Positions 17,740 to 26,520 of a stretch of DNA of 32,440 bases are shown in pieces. Source of the DNA: Methylocystis sp. (GTDB lineage Bacteria > Pseudomonadota > Alphaproteobacteria > Rhizobiales > Beijerinckiaceae); assembly GCA_023253795.1 (NCBI GenBank), contig JALRFG010000005.1:1-32440 (forward strand), written 5' to 3'. The notes below the pieces were generated by a model, which had not been told where the DNA came from, searched no databases, and saw only the letters and a list, made by a program, of their open reading frames with translations. Positions within the stretch are counted from its first letter, which is position 1. Each line of letters starts with the position of its first letter. The translations under genes were made by a program, and so were the position numbers.

Positions 17740-19583
17740 ATTTCTCGCCGTCGCCGTGTAGATTGTCGATCATGACTCGTATGAACACTCCGGGGCCTGT
17801 CGAAGCGTCGGCCGGTCCGGTCGACGCGCGCGCCGCCCCCATCCTCGATGGGCTGGGCGGGCGCTCAATCGTTTTTGTCGGCATGATGGGCTCGGGGAAA
17901 AGCGCCATTGGCCATCGTCTGGCGGCGCGACTGGGCCTGCCGTTCGTCGACGCCGACGCCGAGATCGTCGCCGCCGCTGCGGGTCTGACCATCCCCGAGA
18001 TTTTCGCCCGATATGGCGAGAGCTATTTTCGAGACGGAGAGCGTCGCGTCATCATGCGGTTGCTCAATGGCGCGCAGACCGTTCTCGCCACTGGCGGCGG
18101 CGCCTTCATGGATCCGCGCACCCGCGCGCGCATCGCCGAGCAGGGCGTGTCCATCTGGCTCGACGCCGATTTTAAAACGCTGATGAAGCGCGTGCGACGC
18201 AAGAATGATCGTCCTCTGCTGCACACCGCCGATCCCGAGGCGACGCTGCGCCAGCTTCTGGATGTTCGCACGCCCGTGTATCGGCTGGCCGACATAAGGG
18301 TCGAGTCGCATGACACGCCGCAGGATGTCATGGTCGATGAAACAATGGACGCGCTGGTGCGCGGTCTCGCCGATCTGGATCAAACGCGTCGCGTGGCGCG
18401 GGAACAGGAATTCGCCAAAGTGATGTCGCATCTTCATCCGCATCGCGGGGCCATGGAAACAGACGCCGGTCATCGCGAAATCGTTCATGTCGCGCTGTCG
18501 GGCCGCGCCTATGACATTGTCATCGGCGCCAATCTTGTCACTGAAGCCGGCGCGCGCATTAAAGCGATTGCGCCGGGCGCAGCCTGCGCCATCGTGACGG
18601 ATGAAAATGTGGCGCGCCTACATTTGCCCGCGCTTCAGGAGAGTCTTTCCGCCGCCGGAATAAGACATTCGACCATCGTCGTTACGCCGGGTGAGGCGTC
18701 GAAGTCGCTGCTGGTGTTTGGCCGCGTTTGCGATGAGGTGCTTGCTGCGAAAATTGAGCGGCGCGATGTTGTTGTCGCCTTTGGTGGCGGCGTCGTCGGC
18801 GATCTTGCGGGCTATGTCGCCTCAAGCGTGCGACGCGGAACGCGCTTCATCCAGATACCGACCACGCTGCTGTCGCAGGTCGACTCTTCGGTGGGCGGAA
18901 AAACCGGGATCAATTCCGCCTATGGCAAGAATCTGATCGGCGCCTTTTATCAGCCGGCGCTGGTGCTGGCGGATGTCGATGTGCTGAAAACCCTGTCGCC
19001 GCGCGAATTCCGCGCCGGCTATGCGGAAGTCGTCAAATATGGCCTGATCGGCCACAAGCGTTTCTTCGAATGGCTTGAGGCTGACGCCGAAGCTGTTTTC
19101 AACAGTCGCGCCGAACAGATTTGCGCTGTCTCGGTGAGTTGCGAAAGCAAGGCGGCGATTGTCTCCCGCGATGAAACCGAGCAGGGCGATCGCGCCTTGC
19201 TCAATCTTGGCCACACTTTCGGCCATGCTTTCGAATTACTGGCGCGTTACGACGGCGCGCGACTGGTGCATGGCGAGGGCGTCGCCATCGGCATGGTTTG
19301 CGCGGCGCGTTTCTCGGCGCGTCTGGGTCTGTGTTCGACCGAGGACGCCGAGCGCGTGGAGAGTCATCTCGCCCGGGTCGGCCTGCCGACAAAAATCAGC
19401 GATATCCCAGATTGGCGTGACGATGCGCAGGCGATTTTGAACGCCATGTATCAGGACAAGACAGTCGAGGGCGGCGCGCTGACCTTCGTTCTGATGCGCG
19501 GCATTGGCGAGGCATTCGTCGCCAAGGGCGTGGATGCGCAGGATGTGCGCGCCTTTCTCGATGACGAACTGACGCGAAAGTAA
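17736..19583 (+). CDS. aroKB: Bifunctional shikimate kinase / 3-dehydroquinate synthase (AroK-AroB fusion)
   Basis: N-terminus: IVFVGMMGSGKSAIGHRLAARLGLPFVDAD...ATGGGAFMDP...RPLL; C-terminus: VVAFGGGVVGDLAGYVASSVRRGTRFIQIPTTLLSQVDSSVGGKTGIN...LNLGHTFGHAFE; uninterrupted single frame. Start is 17736 (ATGA overlap) or 17772. Confidence 0.93.
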   Translation: MNFSPSPCRLSIMTRMNTPGPVEASAGPVDARAAPILDGLGGRSIVFVGMMGSGKSAIGHRLAARLGLPFVDADAEIVAAAAGLTIPEIFARYGESYFRDGERRVIMRLLNGAQTVLATGGGAFMDPRTRARIAEQGVSIWLDADFKTLMKRVRRKNDRPLLHTADPEATLRQLLDVRTPVYRLADIRVESHDTPQDVMVDETMDALVRGLADLDQTRRVAREQEFAKVMSHLHPHRGAMETDAGHREIVHVALSGRAYDIVIGANLVTEAGARIKAIAPGAACAIVTDENVARLHLPALQESLSAAGIRHSTIVVTPGEASKSLLVFGRVCDEVLAAKIERRDVVVAFGGGVVGDLAGYVASSVRRGTRFIQIPTTLLSQVDSSVGGKTGINSAYGKNLIGAFYQPALVLADVDVLKTLSPREFRAGYAEVVKYGLIGHKRFFEWLEADAEAVFNSRAEQICAVSVSCESKAAIVSRDETEQGDRALLNLGHTFGHAFELLARYDGARLVHGEGVAIGMVCAARFSARLGLCSTEDAERVESHLARVGLPTKISDIPDWRDDAQAILNAMYQDKTVEGGALTFVLMRGIGEAFVAKGVDAQDVRAFLDDELTRK

Positions 19584-19588
19584 CCCAC

Positions 19589-20893
19589 ATGCATGGTCTT
19601 GGCGCGGGCGTTCAAGGTGGCGATTTATGGGTCGACCTCCTGATCGTCGTCCTGTGTATTCTCCTCTCGGCCTTCTTCGCCGGCTCTGAAACCGCGCTCA
19701 CTGCTGCGTCGCATGGGCGCATGCACACGCTGGAGAAAGAGGGGGATCGGCGCGCCGCCGCCGTCAATCGGCTGTTGCGTCAGCGTAACCGGATGATCGC
19801 CGCGCTCTTGCTGGGCAATACGCTGGTCACCATCGGCAGCTCCGCCTTTACGACGAGCGTGCTGAATTCGCTGGTTGGCGAAAATGGCGCCGTCTACGCC
19901 ACAATCATTATGACCGCGCTGTTGCTCGTGTTTGCGGAAGTGTTGCCCAAGACGCTCGCCATCAACTATCCCGACGCTATGTCGCTGCGTGTCGCGAAAA
20001 TCATCACGCCCTTCGTCTCGGTCTTTGGTCCTGTGCTTGCCGCAGTGGAGTTCATCGTGCGCACGGTGCTCAGCCTGGTGGGCGTCGACATCGGACATGG
20101 CCGGACGATCCTTTCGCCCTATGAGGAGCTGAAAGGCGCGGTCGACATCATGCACGAGGAGGGCAATGTCGAGCGTTCGGCGCGCGATATGTTCGGCGGC
20201 GTGCTGGATTTGCAGGTGCTGCATGTGGCCGATGTGATGATCCATCGCACCAAGATGCGGACCATCGACGCCGATCTGCCGCCAGTGCAGATCGTCCGCG
20301 AAGTTCTGTCGTCGCCGTTCACGCGCATGCCGCTCTGGCGCGAGCGCCCGGATAATTTTGTTGGCGTGCTGCATTCGAAGGATTTGCTGCGCGCGCTCGA
20401 CGCCGCCGGCGGCGACGCCTCGAAAATCGACATTGACGAAGTGATGTTTGCGCCCTGGTTCGTGCCGGAGGCGACGACGCTGGAGGATCAGCTTGAAGCG
20501 TTCCTCAAGCGCAAGACGCATTTTGCGCTGGTCGTCGATGAATATGGCGAGGTGATGGGCCTCGTCACGCTGGAAGATATTCTGGAGGAGATCGTCGGCG
20601 ATATTCGTGACGAACATGATCTCGCCGTGCAGGGCGTTCGGCCACAGCCGGATGGCTCGGTTTTGGTCGACGGCTCAGCGCCCGTGCGCGATCTCAATCG
20701 CGTGATGGCGTGGGATCTGCCCGACGAGGAGGCGACGACCATCGCCGGCCTGGTCATTCACGAGGCCGGCGCCATTCCGGAGGCCGGGCAAATCTTCACT
20801 TTTCACGGTTTCCGTTTTGAGGTGATGCGGCGTGTTCGCAATCGGATTACGGCGCTGAAAGTGACGCCGCAGGAGGCGACGACGGAAGATTAA
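19589..20893 (+). CDS. HlyC/CorC family (CNNM plus CBS plus CorC_HlyC) membrane protein
   Basis: LCILLSAFFAGSETALTAASHGRMHTLEKEGDRRA; CBS pair; LVVDEYGEVMGLVTLEDILEEIVGDIRDEHD. Confidence 0.94.
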   Translation: MHGLGAGVQGGDLWVDLLIVVLCILLSAFFAGSETALTAASHGRMHTLEKEGDRRAAAVNRLLRQRNRMIAALLLGNTLVTIGSSAFTTSVLNSLVGENGAVYATIIMTALLLVFAEVLPKTLAINYPDAMSLRVAKIITPFVSVFGPVLAAVEFIVRTVLSLVGVDIGHGRTILSPYEELKGAVDIMHEEGNVERSARDMFGGVLDLQVLHVADVMIHRTKMRTIDADLPPVQIVREVLSSPFTRMPLWRERPDNFVGVLHSKDLLRALDAAGGDASKIDIDEVMFAPWFVPEATTLEDQLEAFLKRKTHFALVVDEYGEVMGLVTLEDILEEIVGDIRDEHDLAVQGVRPQPDGSVLVDGSAPVRDLNRVMAWDLPDEEATTIAGLVIHEAGAIPEAGQIFTFHGFRFEVMRRVRNRITALKVTPQEATTED

Positions 20894-20904
20894 CGCCCGT
20901 CTTT

Positions 20905-21894
20905 TTATATCTGCGCGGTGAGCGTCACGCGCAGACCTTCGCGTTCAAAAGCGAGATCGGCGTCGCCGCCGAACTGACGCGCCAGCACATTGCAGACCAG
21001 ATAATGTCCGGCGCCATTGGGGTGTGGCTGATCAATGTCCGGCCCGCCGTGCTCCGACCAGATCAACGTAAGCTGCGACTCCGAAGAGGGTTCGCGCCGC
21101 CAATCAATGTTGACGACGCCATTCTCGGTCGACAGCGCGCCATGTCTTTCAGCGTTGGAGAGCAGCTCATGCAGCGCCATGCCAAGAGCCAGCGCGACTT
21201 CGGAGCGTAGATCAGTATCTGGTCCGTCAAGCGCGATCCGATCGTTTGATTGACGGTCGAGAACGGTATGAATCAATTCGCGCAGCGGCGTGCGCGCCCA
21301 TGATTTACGCACCAGCAGCGTTGAGATGCGGCTGAGACATTGCACCCTTTCATTGAAGGAGTCGCGAAAGCAATCAAAATCCCGTGCCGTTCGGGCCGTG
21401 ATGTTGGCGACGCCCTGAATCATCGCCATGGCGTTATTCACACGATGATGCAGCTCAAGATCCATCACCCGGCCATGTTCGCGCGCCGCCTGGATTTCGT
21501 CCTGATCGGCGGCGATGCGGACGCGCTTTTCCTGAAGACGGCGATTGCTTTCCTCCAGATGACGCGCAATGGCGTCGATCTCCGCGACTCCGCTGGGGCG
21601 CCAGTTTAGGGCGGGATCGCCGTCAATTTGCGTCATGAAGGCGGCAAGGCGGCCCTGCGCGGCGCGCGCCTTGTTGTTGGCGACATAAAAAACGGCGGCC
21701 ATGCCGATTGATACGGCCAGCGCGCTGGCCAGCAGAAGCATTGTGAGGCTGCCGTTGTCGCCGGCGACGCCGGCAGATTCGCTCGCTCGCGCCAAAGGCG
21801 CGTCGACGAGCAGAGCGCTGGTTGCGAATACGATCAGGCCGACGGCGCCGCGTGCGGGCGCTCCGGACAAACCAGACAGATCGATCAAGCGCAA
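20905..21894 (-). CDS. Membrane sensor histidine kinase, HWE/HisKA_2 type (PhyK-like candidate)
   Basis: Two N-terminal TMs, H-box LELHHRVNNAMAMIQGVANITART, ALALGMALHELLSNAERHGALS; 37 bp downstream of ecfG on the same strand; TTG start, so the N-terminus is uncertain. Confidence 0.82.
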   Translation of the reverse strand: MRLIDLSGLSGAPARGAVGLIVFATSALLVDAPLARASESAGVAGDNGSLTMLLLASALAVSIGMAAVFYVANNKARAAQGRLAAFMTQIDGDPALNWRPSGVAEIDAIARHLEESNRRLQEKRVRIAADQDEIQAAREHGRVMDLELHHRVNNAMAMIQGVANITARTARDFDCFRDSFNERVQCLSRISTLLVRKSWARTPLRELIHTVLDRQSNDRIALDGPDTDLRSEVALALGMALHELLSNAERHGALSTENGVVNIDWRREPSSESQLTLIWSEHGGPDIDQPHPNGAGHYLVCNVLARQFGGDADLAFEREGLRVTLTAQI

Positions 21895-21931
21895 AAACAG
21901 GCTCCGTCGGTAATGAACGTCACTTAGATAT

Positions 21932-22477
21932 TTAGGTGGACGACGGATTTTTTCGATCCTCTCCCGGTCGATCCAGCATCGTGGAATCGTCGCCTGTCAG
22001 GCCCAGCAGCTCCGCTAGCCGGGCGCGGGCGCGGTTAAGCCGGCTTTTCACCGTGCCGACGGCGATATTGCAGATCTGCGCGGCTTCCTCGTAGGAGAGC
22101 TCGGTCACGCCGATCATCAGCAGGATTTCCCGCTGGTCTGCCGGGAGCAGGTTGATCGCCCGCTGCACGTCGCGCATGGCGACGGATGTCTCCTGTCCGC
22201 CGCCGACGGCGATCTGCCCGGCATGAATGTGGTCGTTGTCCTGCACCTCGCGCGAGAGCTTGCGATATTGATTGAAATAGGTGTTGCGCAGGATCGTCAC
22301 CAGCCAGGCGCGGAAATTTGTGCCGGTTTCAAAAGAATCGGCGTGTGACCAGGCCTTGACCAGCGTCTCCTGCACCAGATCGTCGGCGACGCTGGCGGAG
22401 CCCGAAAGCGACAGCGCGAAGGCGCGCAGATAGGGCATTTCCGCCACCATCATGTCTGTGAACGCCGCCTCGCTCAT
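21932..22477 (-). CDS. ecfG: ECF sigma factor, EcfG type (general stress response)
   Basis: MPYLRAFALSLSGSASVADDLVQETLVKAWSHADSFETGTNFRAWLVTILRNTYFNQYRK...ELSYEEAAQICNIAVGTVKSRLNRARARLAELL. Confidence 0.93.
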   Translation of the reverse strand: MSEAAFTDMMVAEMPYLRAFALSLSGSASVADDLVQETLVKAWSHADSFETGTNFRAWLVTILRNTYFNQYRKLSREVQDNDHIHAGQIAVGGGQETSVAMRDVQRAINLLPADQREILLMIGVTELSYEEAAQICNIAVGTVKSRLNRARARLAELLGLTGDDSTMLDRPGEDRKNPSST

Positions 22478-22701
22478 TTTTTCTCGCGCTGTTTGGCCTC
22501 GAGGCGCGCGAGCAGGACAGCGAGTTTATCGGGGATGGGCTGCTGGACGAGATCGTCGCAGAAAGAACGGAAGACGCGGCCGAGCTGTTCCTGAACCCTG
22601 GGATCCAGCGAGGGGGATTCCTCCGCCGCCTCCAGAGCCTGTTCCGATATTGGGCGCTGTCGCCCGTCCGCTGGAGAATGCCCGTCCTTGCCCGCCGTCA
22701 T
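22474..22701 (-). CDS. nepR: Anti-sigma factor NepR
   Basis: LDPRVQEQLGRVFRSFCDDLVQQPIPDKLAVLLARLEAKQ; ATGA overlap with the ecfG start. Confidence 0.88.
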   Translation of the reverse strand: MTAGKDGHSPADGRQRPISEQALEAAEESPSLDPRVQEQLGRVFRSFCDDLVQQPIPDKLAVLLARLEAKQREKK

Positions 22702-22768
22702 GGAAAGTTCCGCTTCCTTCCAGAATTCATGAGGCGCGCGTCGTCGCCGGTTCGTCCGCTGATCTCTT

Positions 22769-22793
22769 AACCCGCGAGCCGGGTGAATGTTCC
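22769..22793 (-). promoter_or_regulatory. EcfG-type promoter for nepR-ecfG: GGAAC-N16-GGTT
   Basis: On the minus strand GGAAC ATTCACCCGGCTCGCG GGTT; the established EcfG consensus is GGAAC-N16/17-CGTT. Confidence 0.6.
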
Positions 22794-22905
22794 CTTCGGG
22801 GCCTAATTGGAGCCTCACGGGGGCGTTTTACGGCGGTTTCTTGCCGGAAGGTCCGCAAGTCACTAGATCTACAGATCAGTTTTATAACAGGCTACGGTTT
22901 TTGAC

Positions 22906-23694
22906 ATGAACATCTCCAGAGAGATTGCTCCCCATCTTCCCTATCTTCGGCGTTTCGCGCGTTCGCTCTGCGGCTCGCAAAAGAGCGGCGACGCCTATGT
23001 CGTCGCCACGCTGGAGGCGCTGATCGACGACACCAGCTCCTTCCCTGCGGGCGTGTCGCCAAAGGTTGGCCTCTACCAGCTGTTCATGACTTCATGGGGG
23101 TCGATTCCGCTCAATATCGAAGATGATCCCGAGGAAGACCTCTCGGCGGCGCAGCATAATGTCAGCGAGCTCACGCCGCGCTCGCGACAGGCTTTTCTGC
23201 TGCGGACAGTCGAGGGGTTTGCGCCCGAAGAGGTGGCGAATATTCTGTCGATCTCGCCGGCGGAGGTTGAGTCGCTGATCGCCGAAGCGGGCCGGGAGAT
23301 CGCCCAGCGTGTCGCGACCGATGTGTTGATCATCGAGGATGAAGGGCTGATCGCGCAGGATATCCAGTTTATTTGCGAAGATCTTGGCCATCGCGTGATC
23401 GGCGTCGCCCGCACCCATGGTGAAGCGCTGGAACTGGCGAAAACGCGCCGGCCCGGCCTCATCCTTGCGGATATCCAGCTCGCCGATGGCACATCCGGGC
23501 TCAATGCGGTGAATGATCTGCTGGCGCAGGCCGATTCGCCGGTGATTTTCATCACCGCCTTTCCGGAACGACTGCTCACAGGCGAACGTCCGGAGCCCGC
23601 CTTTCTGATCAGCAAGCCCTATCGGGTCGAGATGGTGAAAGCGACTATCAGTCAGGCGCTTTTCTTCGATAAAAAAGGCCGTCCCGCCTCCTGA
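22906..23694 (+). CDS. phyR: Response regulator / anti-anti-sigma factor PhyR
   Basis: N-terminal sigma-like domain (HLPYLRRFARSLCGSQKSGDAYV...RQAFLLRTVEGFAPEEVANILSISPAEV) fused to receiver VLIIEDEGLIAQDIQFICEDLGHRVIGVA...LADIQLADGTSG...FITAFPERLLTGERPEPAFLISKPY. Confidence 0.96.
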   Translation: MNISREIAPHLPYLRRFARSLCGSQKSGDAYVVATLEALIDDTSSFPAGVSPKVGLYQLFMTSWGSIPLNIEDDPEEDLSAAQHNVSELTPRSRQAFLLRTVEGFAPEEVANILSISPAEVESLIAEAGREIAQRVATDVLIIEDEGLIAQDIQFICEDLGHRVIGVARTHGEALELAKTRRPGLILADIQLADGTSGLNAVNDLLAQADSPVIFITAFPERLLTGERPEPAFLISKPYRVEMVKATISQALFFDKKGRPAS

Positions 23695-23714
23695 GCGCGA
23701 CGGCGGAGCGTTTC

Positions 23715-24629
23715 ATGTCCGGCTATTCTCTGATGATTCATGGCGGCGCCGGCGTGATCCGAAATCCGGAGCGTTTCGAGCCGTCTCTGCATCGCATCGT
23801 TTCGGCGGGCGCCGATCTGCTTGAGCGCGGCGGAACGGCGCGCGACGCCGTCAGCCTGTGCGTGACGCTGCTTGAGGACGATCCGCTTTACAACGCCGGC
23901 TTTGGTTCGGTGCTCAACGCCGATGGCGTCGCCGAATGCGACGCCGCGATCATGGACGGGCGCGATCTGTCGGCTGGCGCGGTTGCCGGCGTCGGGCGGA
24001 TCAAAAATCCGATCCTCGCCGCGCGGACGGTGATGGAGAACAGCGCGCATGTGTTTCTGATTGGCGCAGGGGCAGAGGCCTTCGCGCGGCGCAACAATGT
24101 CGAAATGGTCCCCGAAAGCTATTTCCAGACGCCCGAGCGCCTTGCCGATCTCGCCCGCGCGAAAGCCCGCAATGAGACGGCGCTGGATCACGTTGCGTCG
24201 CAGGGCGCGCCATCGGCGAAGAAGCTTGGCACAGTCGGCGCCGTCGCGCGCGATCGCGCCGGCAATCTCGCTGCAGCGACCTCGACGGGCGGCATGACCA
24301 ATAAACTACCGGGACGGGTTGGCGACTCGCCGGTGATCGGCGCCGGCGTATTCGCCGATAACGCCAGTTGCGCCGTTTCCTGCACCGGCGTCGGCGAACA
24401 TTTTCTGCGCACCTCGCTCGCCCGCACGGTTGGCTTCCTGATCGAGGATCTGGGGCTAGAGACGCAGGCCGCGACAGATGAAGCGATCCGTCGACTGGTC
24501 GAGAAAGTCAGCGGCGTCGGCGCGCTGATCGTGGTGGGTCGCGATGGCGTCTGCGCCCGCGCTCAAAGCACGCCGGGGTTGCTAACGGCCAGCGCGCGCG
24601 ACGGCGTGATTAACGTAAAGACCGCCTAA
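23715..24629 (+). CDS. Isoaspartyl peptidase / L-asparaginase (Ntn, plant type)
   Basis: IHGGAGVIR, DPLYNAGFGSVLNADG, autocleavage region KKLGTVGAVARDRAGNLAAATSTGGMTNKLPGRVGDSPVIGAG. Confidence 0.95.
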   Translation: MSGYSLMIHGGAGVIRNPERFEPSLHRIVSAGADLLERGGTARDAVSLCVTLLEDDPLYNAGFGSVLNADGVAECDAAIMDGRDLSAGAVAGVGRIKNPILAARTVMENSAHVFLIGAGAEAFARRNNVEMVPESYFQTPERLADLARAKARNETALDHVASQGAPSAKKLGTVGAVARDRAGNLAAATSTGGMTNKLPGRVGDSPVIGAGVFADNASCAVSCTGVGEHFLRTSLARTVGFLIEDLGLETQAATDEAIRRLVEKVSGVGALIVVGRDGVCARAQSTPGLLTASARDGVINVKTA

Positions 24630-24658
24630 GCGGCGCGTTTATTGCGGAGCGAACTCGG

Positions 24659-26482
24659 TTAGTCTGAAAGAAGTTTGCGCGTCGCGCCGCGCAGCCATGC
24701 GCGCGTTTTTGGATCGGCAAGCGGCGACAGAGTCTTGCGCACCCGCGCATGATAGGCGTCGAGCCAGTCGATTTCCGTCTCACTCAGAAGCTTTGGGTCG
24801 ATGCTGGCGAGATCGAAGGGCGCCAGCGTAATCGTTTCAAACCCGTACATCTCGCGCTCGCCGCCCTTGATGTCGCGCTTCTCGACAATCACGAGATTTT
24901 CAAGCCGGATGCCATAATCGCCGGCGCGGTAGTAACCCGGCTCATTCGACAGGATCATGCCGGGTTGCAGCGGCGTCGTGTCGAGACGCGAGATGCGCTG
25001 CGGCCCTTCATGCACGGAGAGATAAACGCCGACGCCATGTCCGGTGCCGTGATCGAAATCGAGGCCCGCCTCCCAAAGAGCGGCCCGCGCAAAAGCGTCA
25101 AGCTGCGCGCCGCCGACGCCTTTCGGAAACACAGCGCGGGCGATGGCGATATGGCCCTTGAGCACACGCGTATAATGTTCGCGAAACTGTTTTGAGGGGC
25201 GACCAATCGCGACGGTGCGCGTCACATCTGTCGTGCCGTCGAGGTATTGCGCGCCGCTGTCGACAAGATAAACGCCCTTGCCGATGCGCAGATTGCTTTT
25301 TTCGGTGACGCGATAATGCGGGATCGCCGCATGTTCGCCAAAGGCCGAAATCGTCGGGAAAGAAATGTCGCGCAGATCGCCGGCTTCGCGCCGGAAAGTT
25401 TCGACCGCCTGCGCAGCGGAGATTTCGGTCAGTCCGCCTTTTGGCGCCGCCTGAGAAAACCACGCCAGAAAACGCGTCAGCGCCAGCCCGTCGCGAACAT
25501 GCGCTGCGCGCGCGCCCGCCAGTTCCGAGGCGTTTTTCACCGCCTTTGGCAGCGACGCCGGATCGGCGACGAGCTTCGGCGCGCCGCCTGCGGCGCGCAG
25601 GGTTTCGACAAGTTTCGATGGCGCCGTCGCCGCGTCAAAGAGCACTGTCGCCTTGTCGTGGCCCAGACGCGTCAACGCGTCGGCCAGAGCTTCCGGCGGG
25701 GAAAGATCGAGAAATTTTTCGAGCGCCGCGCGGGTTTTGGCGTCGAGCTTTTCGGCGTCGATAAACAGCGTCGGCTTGCCGGTCTTCGGCAATAACGCAA
25801 AACACAGCGCGATCGGCGTGTGCGCCACATCGGCGCCGCGAATGTTGAACGTCCAGGCGATTGCGTGCGGATCGGAGAACAGCGCCGCGTCGGCGTCGCC
25901 CAGTTGCGCGCGCAGGCGTTTGATTTTGGCGTTAGCGGTTTCGCCGGCAAGACGGGCCGGATATAGCGTCACGCTTCCGATGGGTTCGGCCGGACGGTCG
26001 CGCCAGATCGCGTCGATCGGATTATCGTCGACCGGAATCAGCGTGACGTTTTTACCTTCGAGCGCTTTGCGGAAACGTTCGATCTGGCCGCTGGTGTGCA
26101 GCCATGGGTCGTACCCGATGCGGCCGCCGTCGGGCGCATTTTCGGCGAGCCATGTGGCGGGCGCGATGGTCGAGATGTCGAGCGACGTCATCACGCGCGG
26201 ATCAATTTCGCCGCGCACCTGAATCACATAACGGCCATCGACAAAAATCGCCGCTTTCGTCGCCAGAATCACGGCGAAGCCGGCGGAGCCGGTGAAGCCG
26301 GTCAGCCAGGCGAGCCGTTCGGCGGATCTGGGCACATATTCGTTTTGATGCGCGTCGGCGCGCGGCACGAGAAAGCCGGCGAGCCCTTGCTCTGCAAGCG
26401 TGGCGCGCAACGCTTTAATGCGGGGGGCGCTTTCATTGGCGGCGGCGGGATCGGCGAAGGATTGGAATTTTGCTTCGAACAT
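24659..26482 (-). CDS. pepP: Aminopeptidase P family metallopeptidase (Xaa-Pro aminopeptidase)
   Basis: Creatinase N domains; YLVDSGAQYLDGTTDVTRTVAIG, DHGTGHGVGVYLSVHEGP, SNEPGYYRAGDYGIRLENLVIV metal-binding motifs. Confidence 0.95.
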   Translation of the reverse strand: MFEAKFQSFADPAAANESAPRIKALRATLAEQGLAGFLVPRADAHQNEYVPRSAERLAWLTGFTGSAGFAVILATKAAIFVDGRYVIQVRGEIDPRVMTSLDISTIAPATWLAENAPDGGRIGYDPWLHTSGQIERFRKALEGKNVTLIPVDDNPIDAIWRDRPAEPIGSVTLYPARLAGETANAKIKRLRAQLGDADAALFSDPHAIAWTFNIRGADVAHTPIALCFALLPKTGKPTLFIDAEKLDAKTRAALEKFLDLSPPEALADALTRLGHDKATVLFDAATAPSKLVETLRAAGGAPKLVADPASLPKAVKNASELAGARAAHVRDGLALTRFLAWFSQAAPKGGLTEISAAQAVETFRREAGDLRDISFPTISAFGEHAAIPHYRVTEKSNLRIGKGVYLVDSGAQYLDGTTDVTRTVAIGRPSKQFREHYTRVLKGHIAIARAVFPKGVGGAQLDAFARAALWEAGLDFDHGTGHGVGVYLSVHEGPQRISRLDTTPLQPGMILSNEPGYYRAGDYGIRLENLVIVEKRDIKGGEREMYGFETITLAPFDLASIDPKLLSETEIDWLDAYHARVRKTLSPLADPKTRAWLRGATRKLLSD

Positions 26483-26520
26483 AGATGGAAGCTAGTGACC
26501 GCCGCGCCGTCCGGCAACCA

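Noticed and set aside
22841-22870. GGAAG...possible EcfG -35 box upstream of phyR
   Set aside because: GGAAG deviates from GGAAC and no CGTT at the required 16-17 nt spacing
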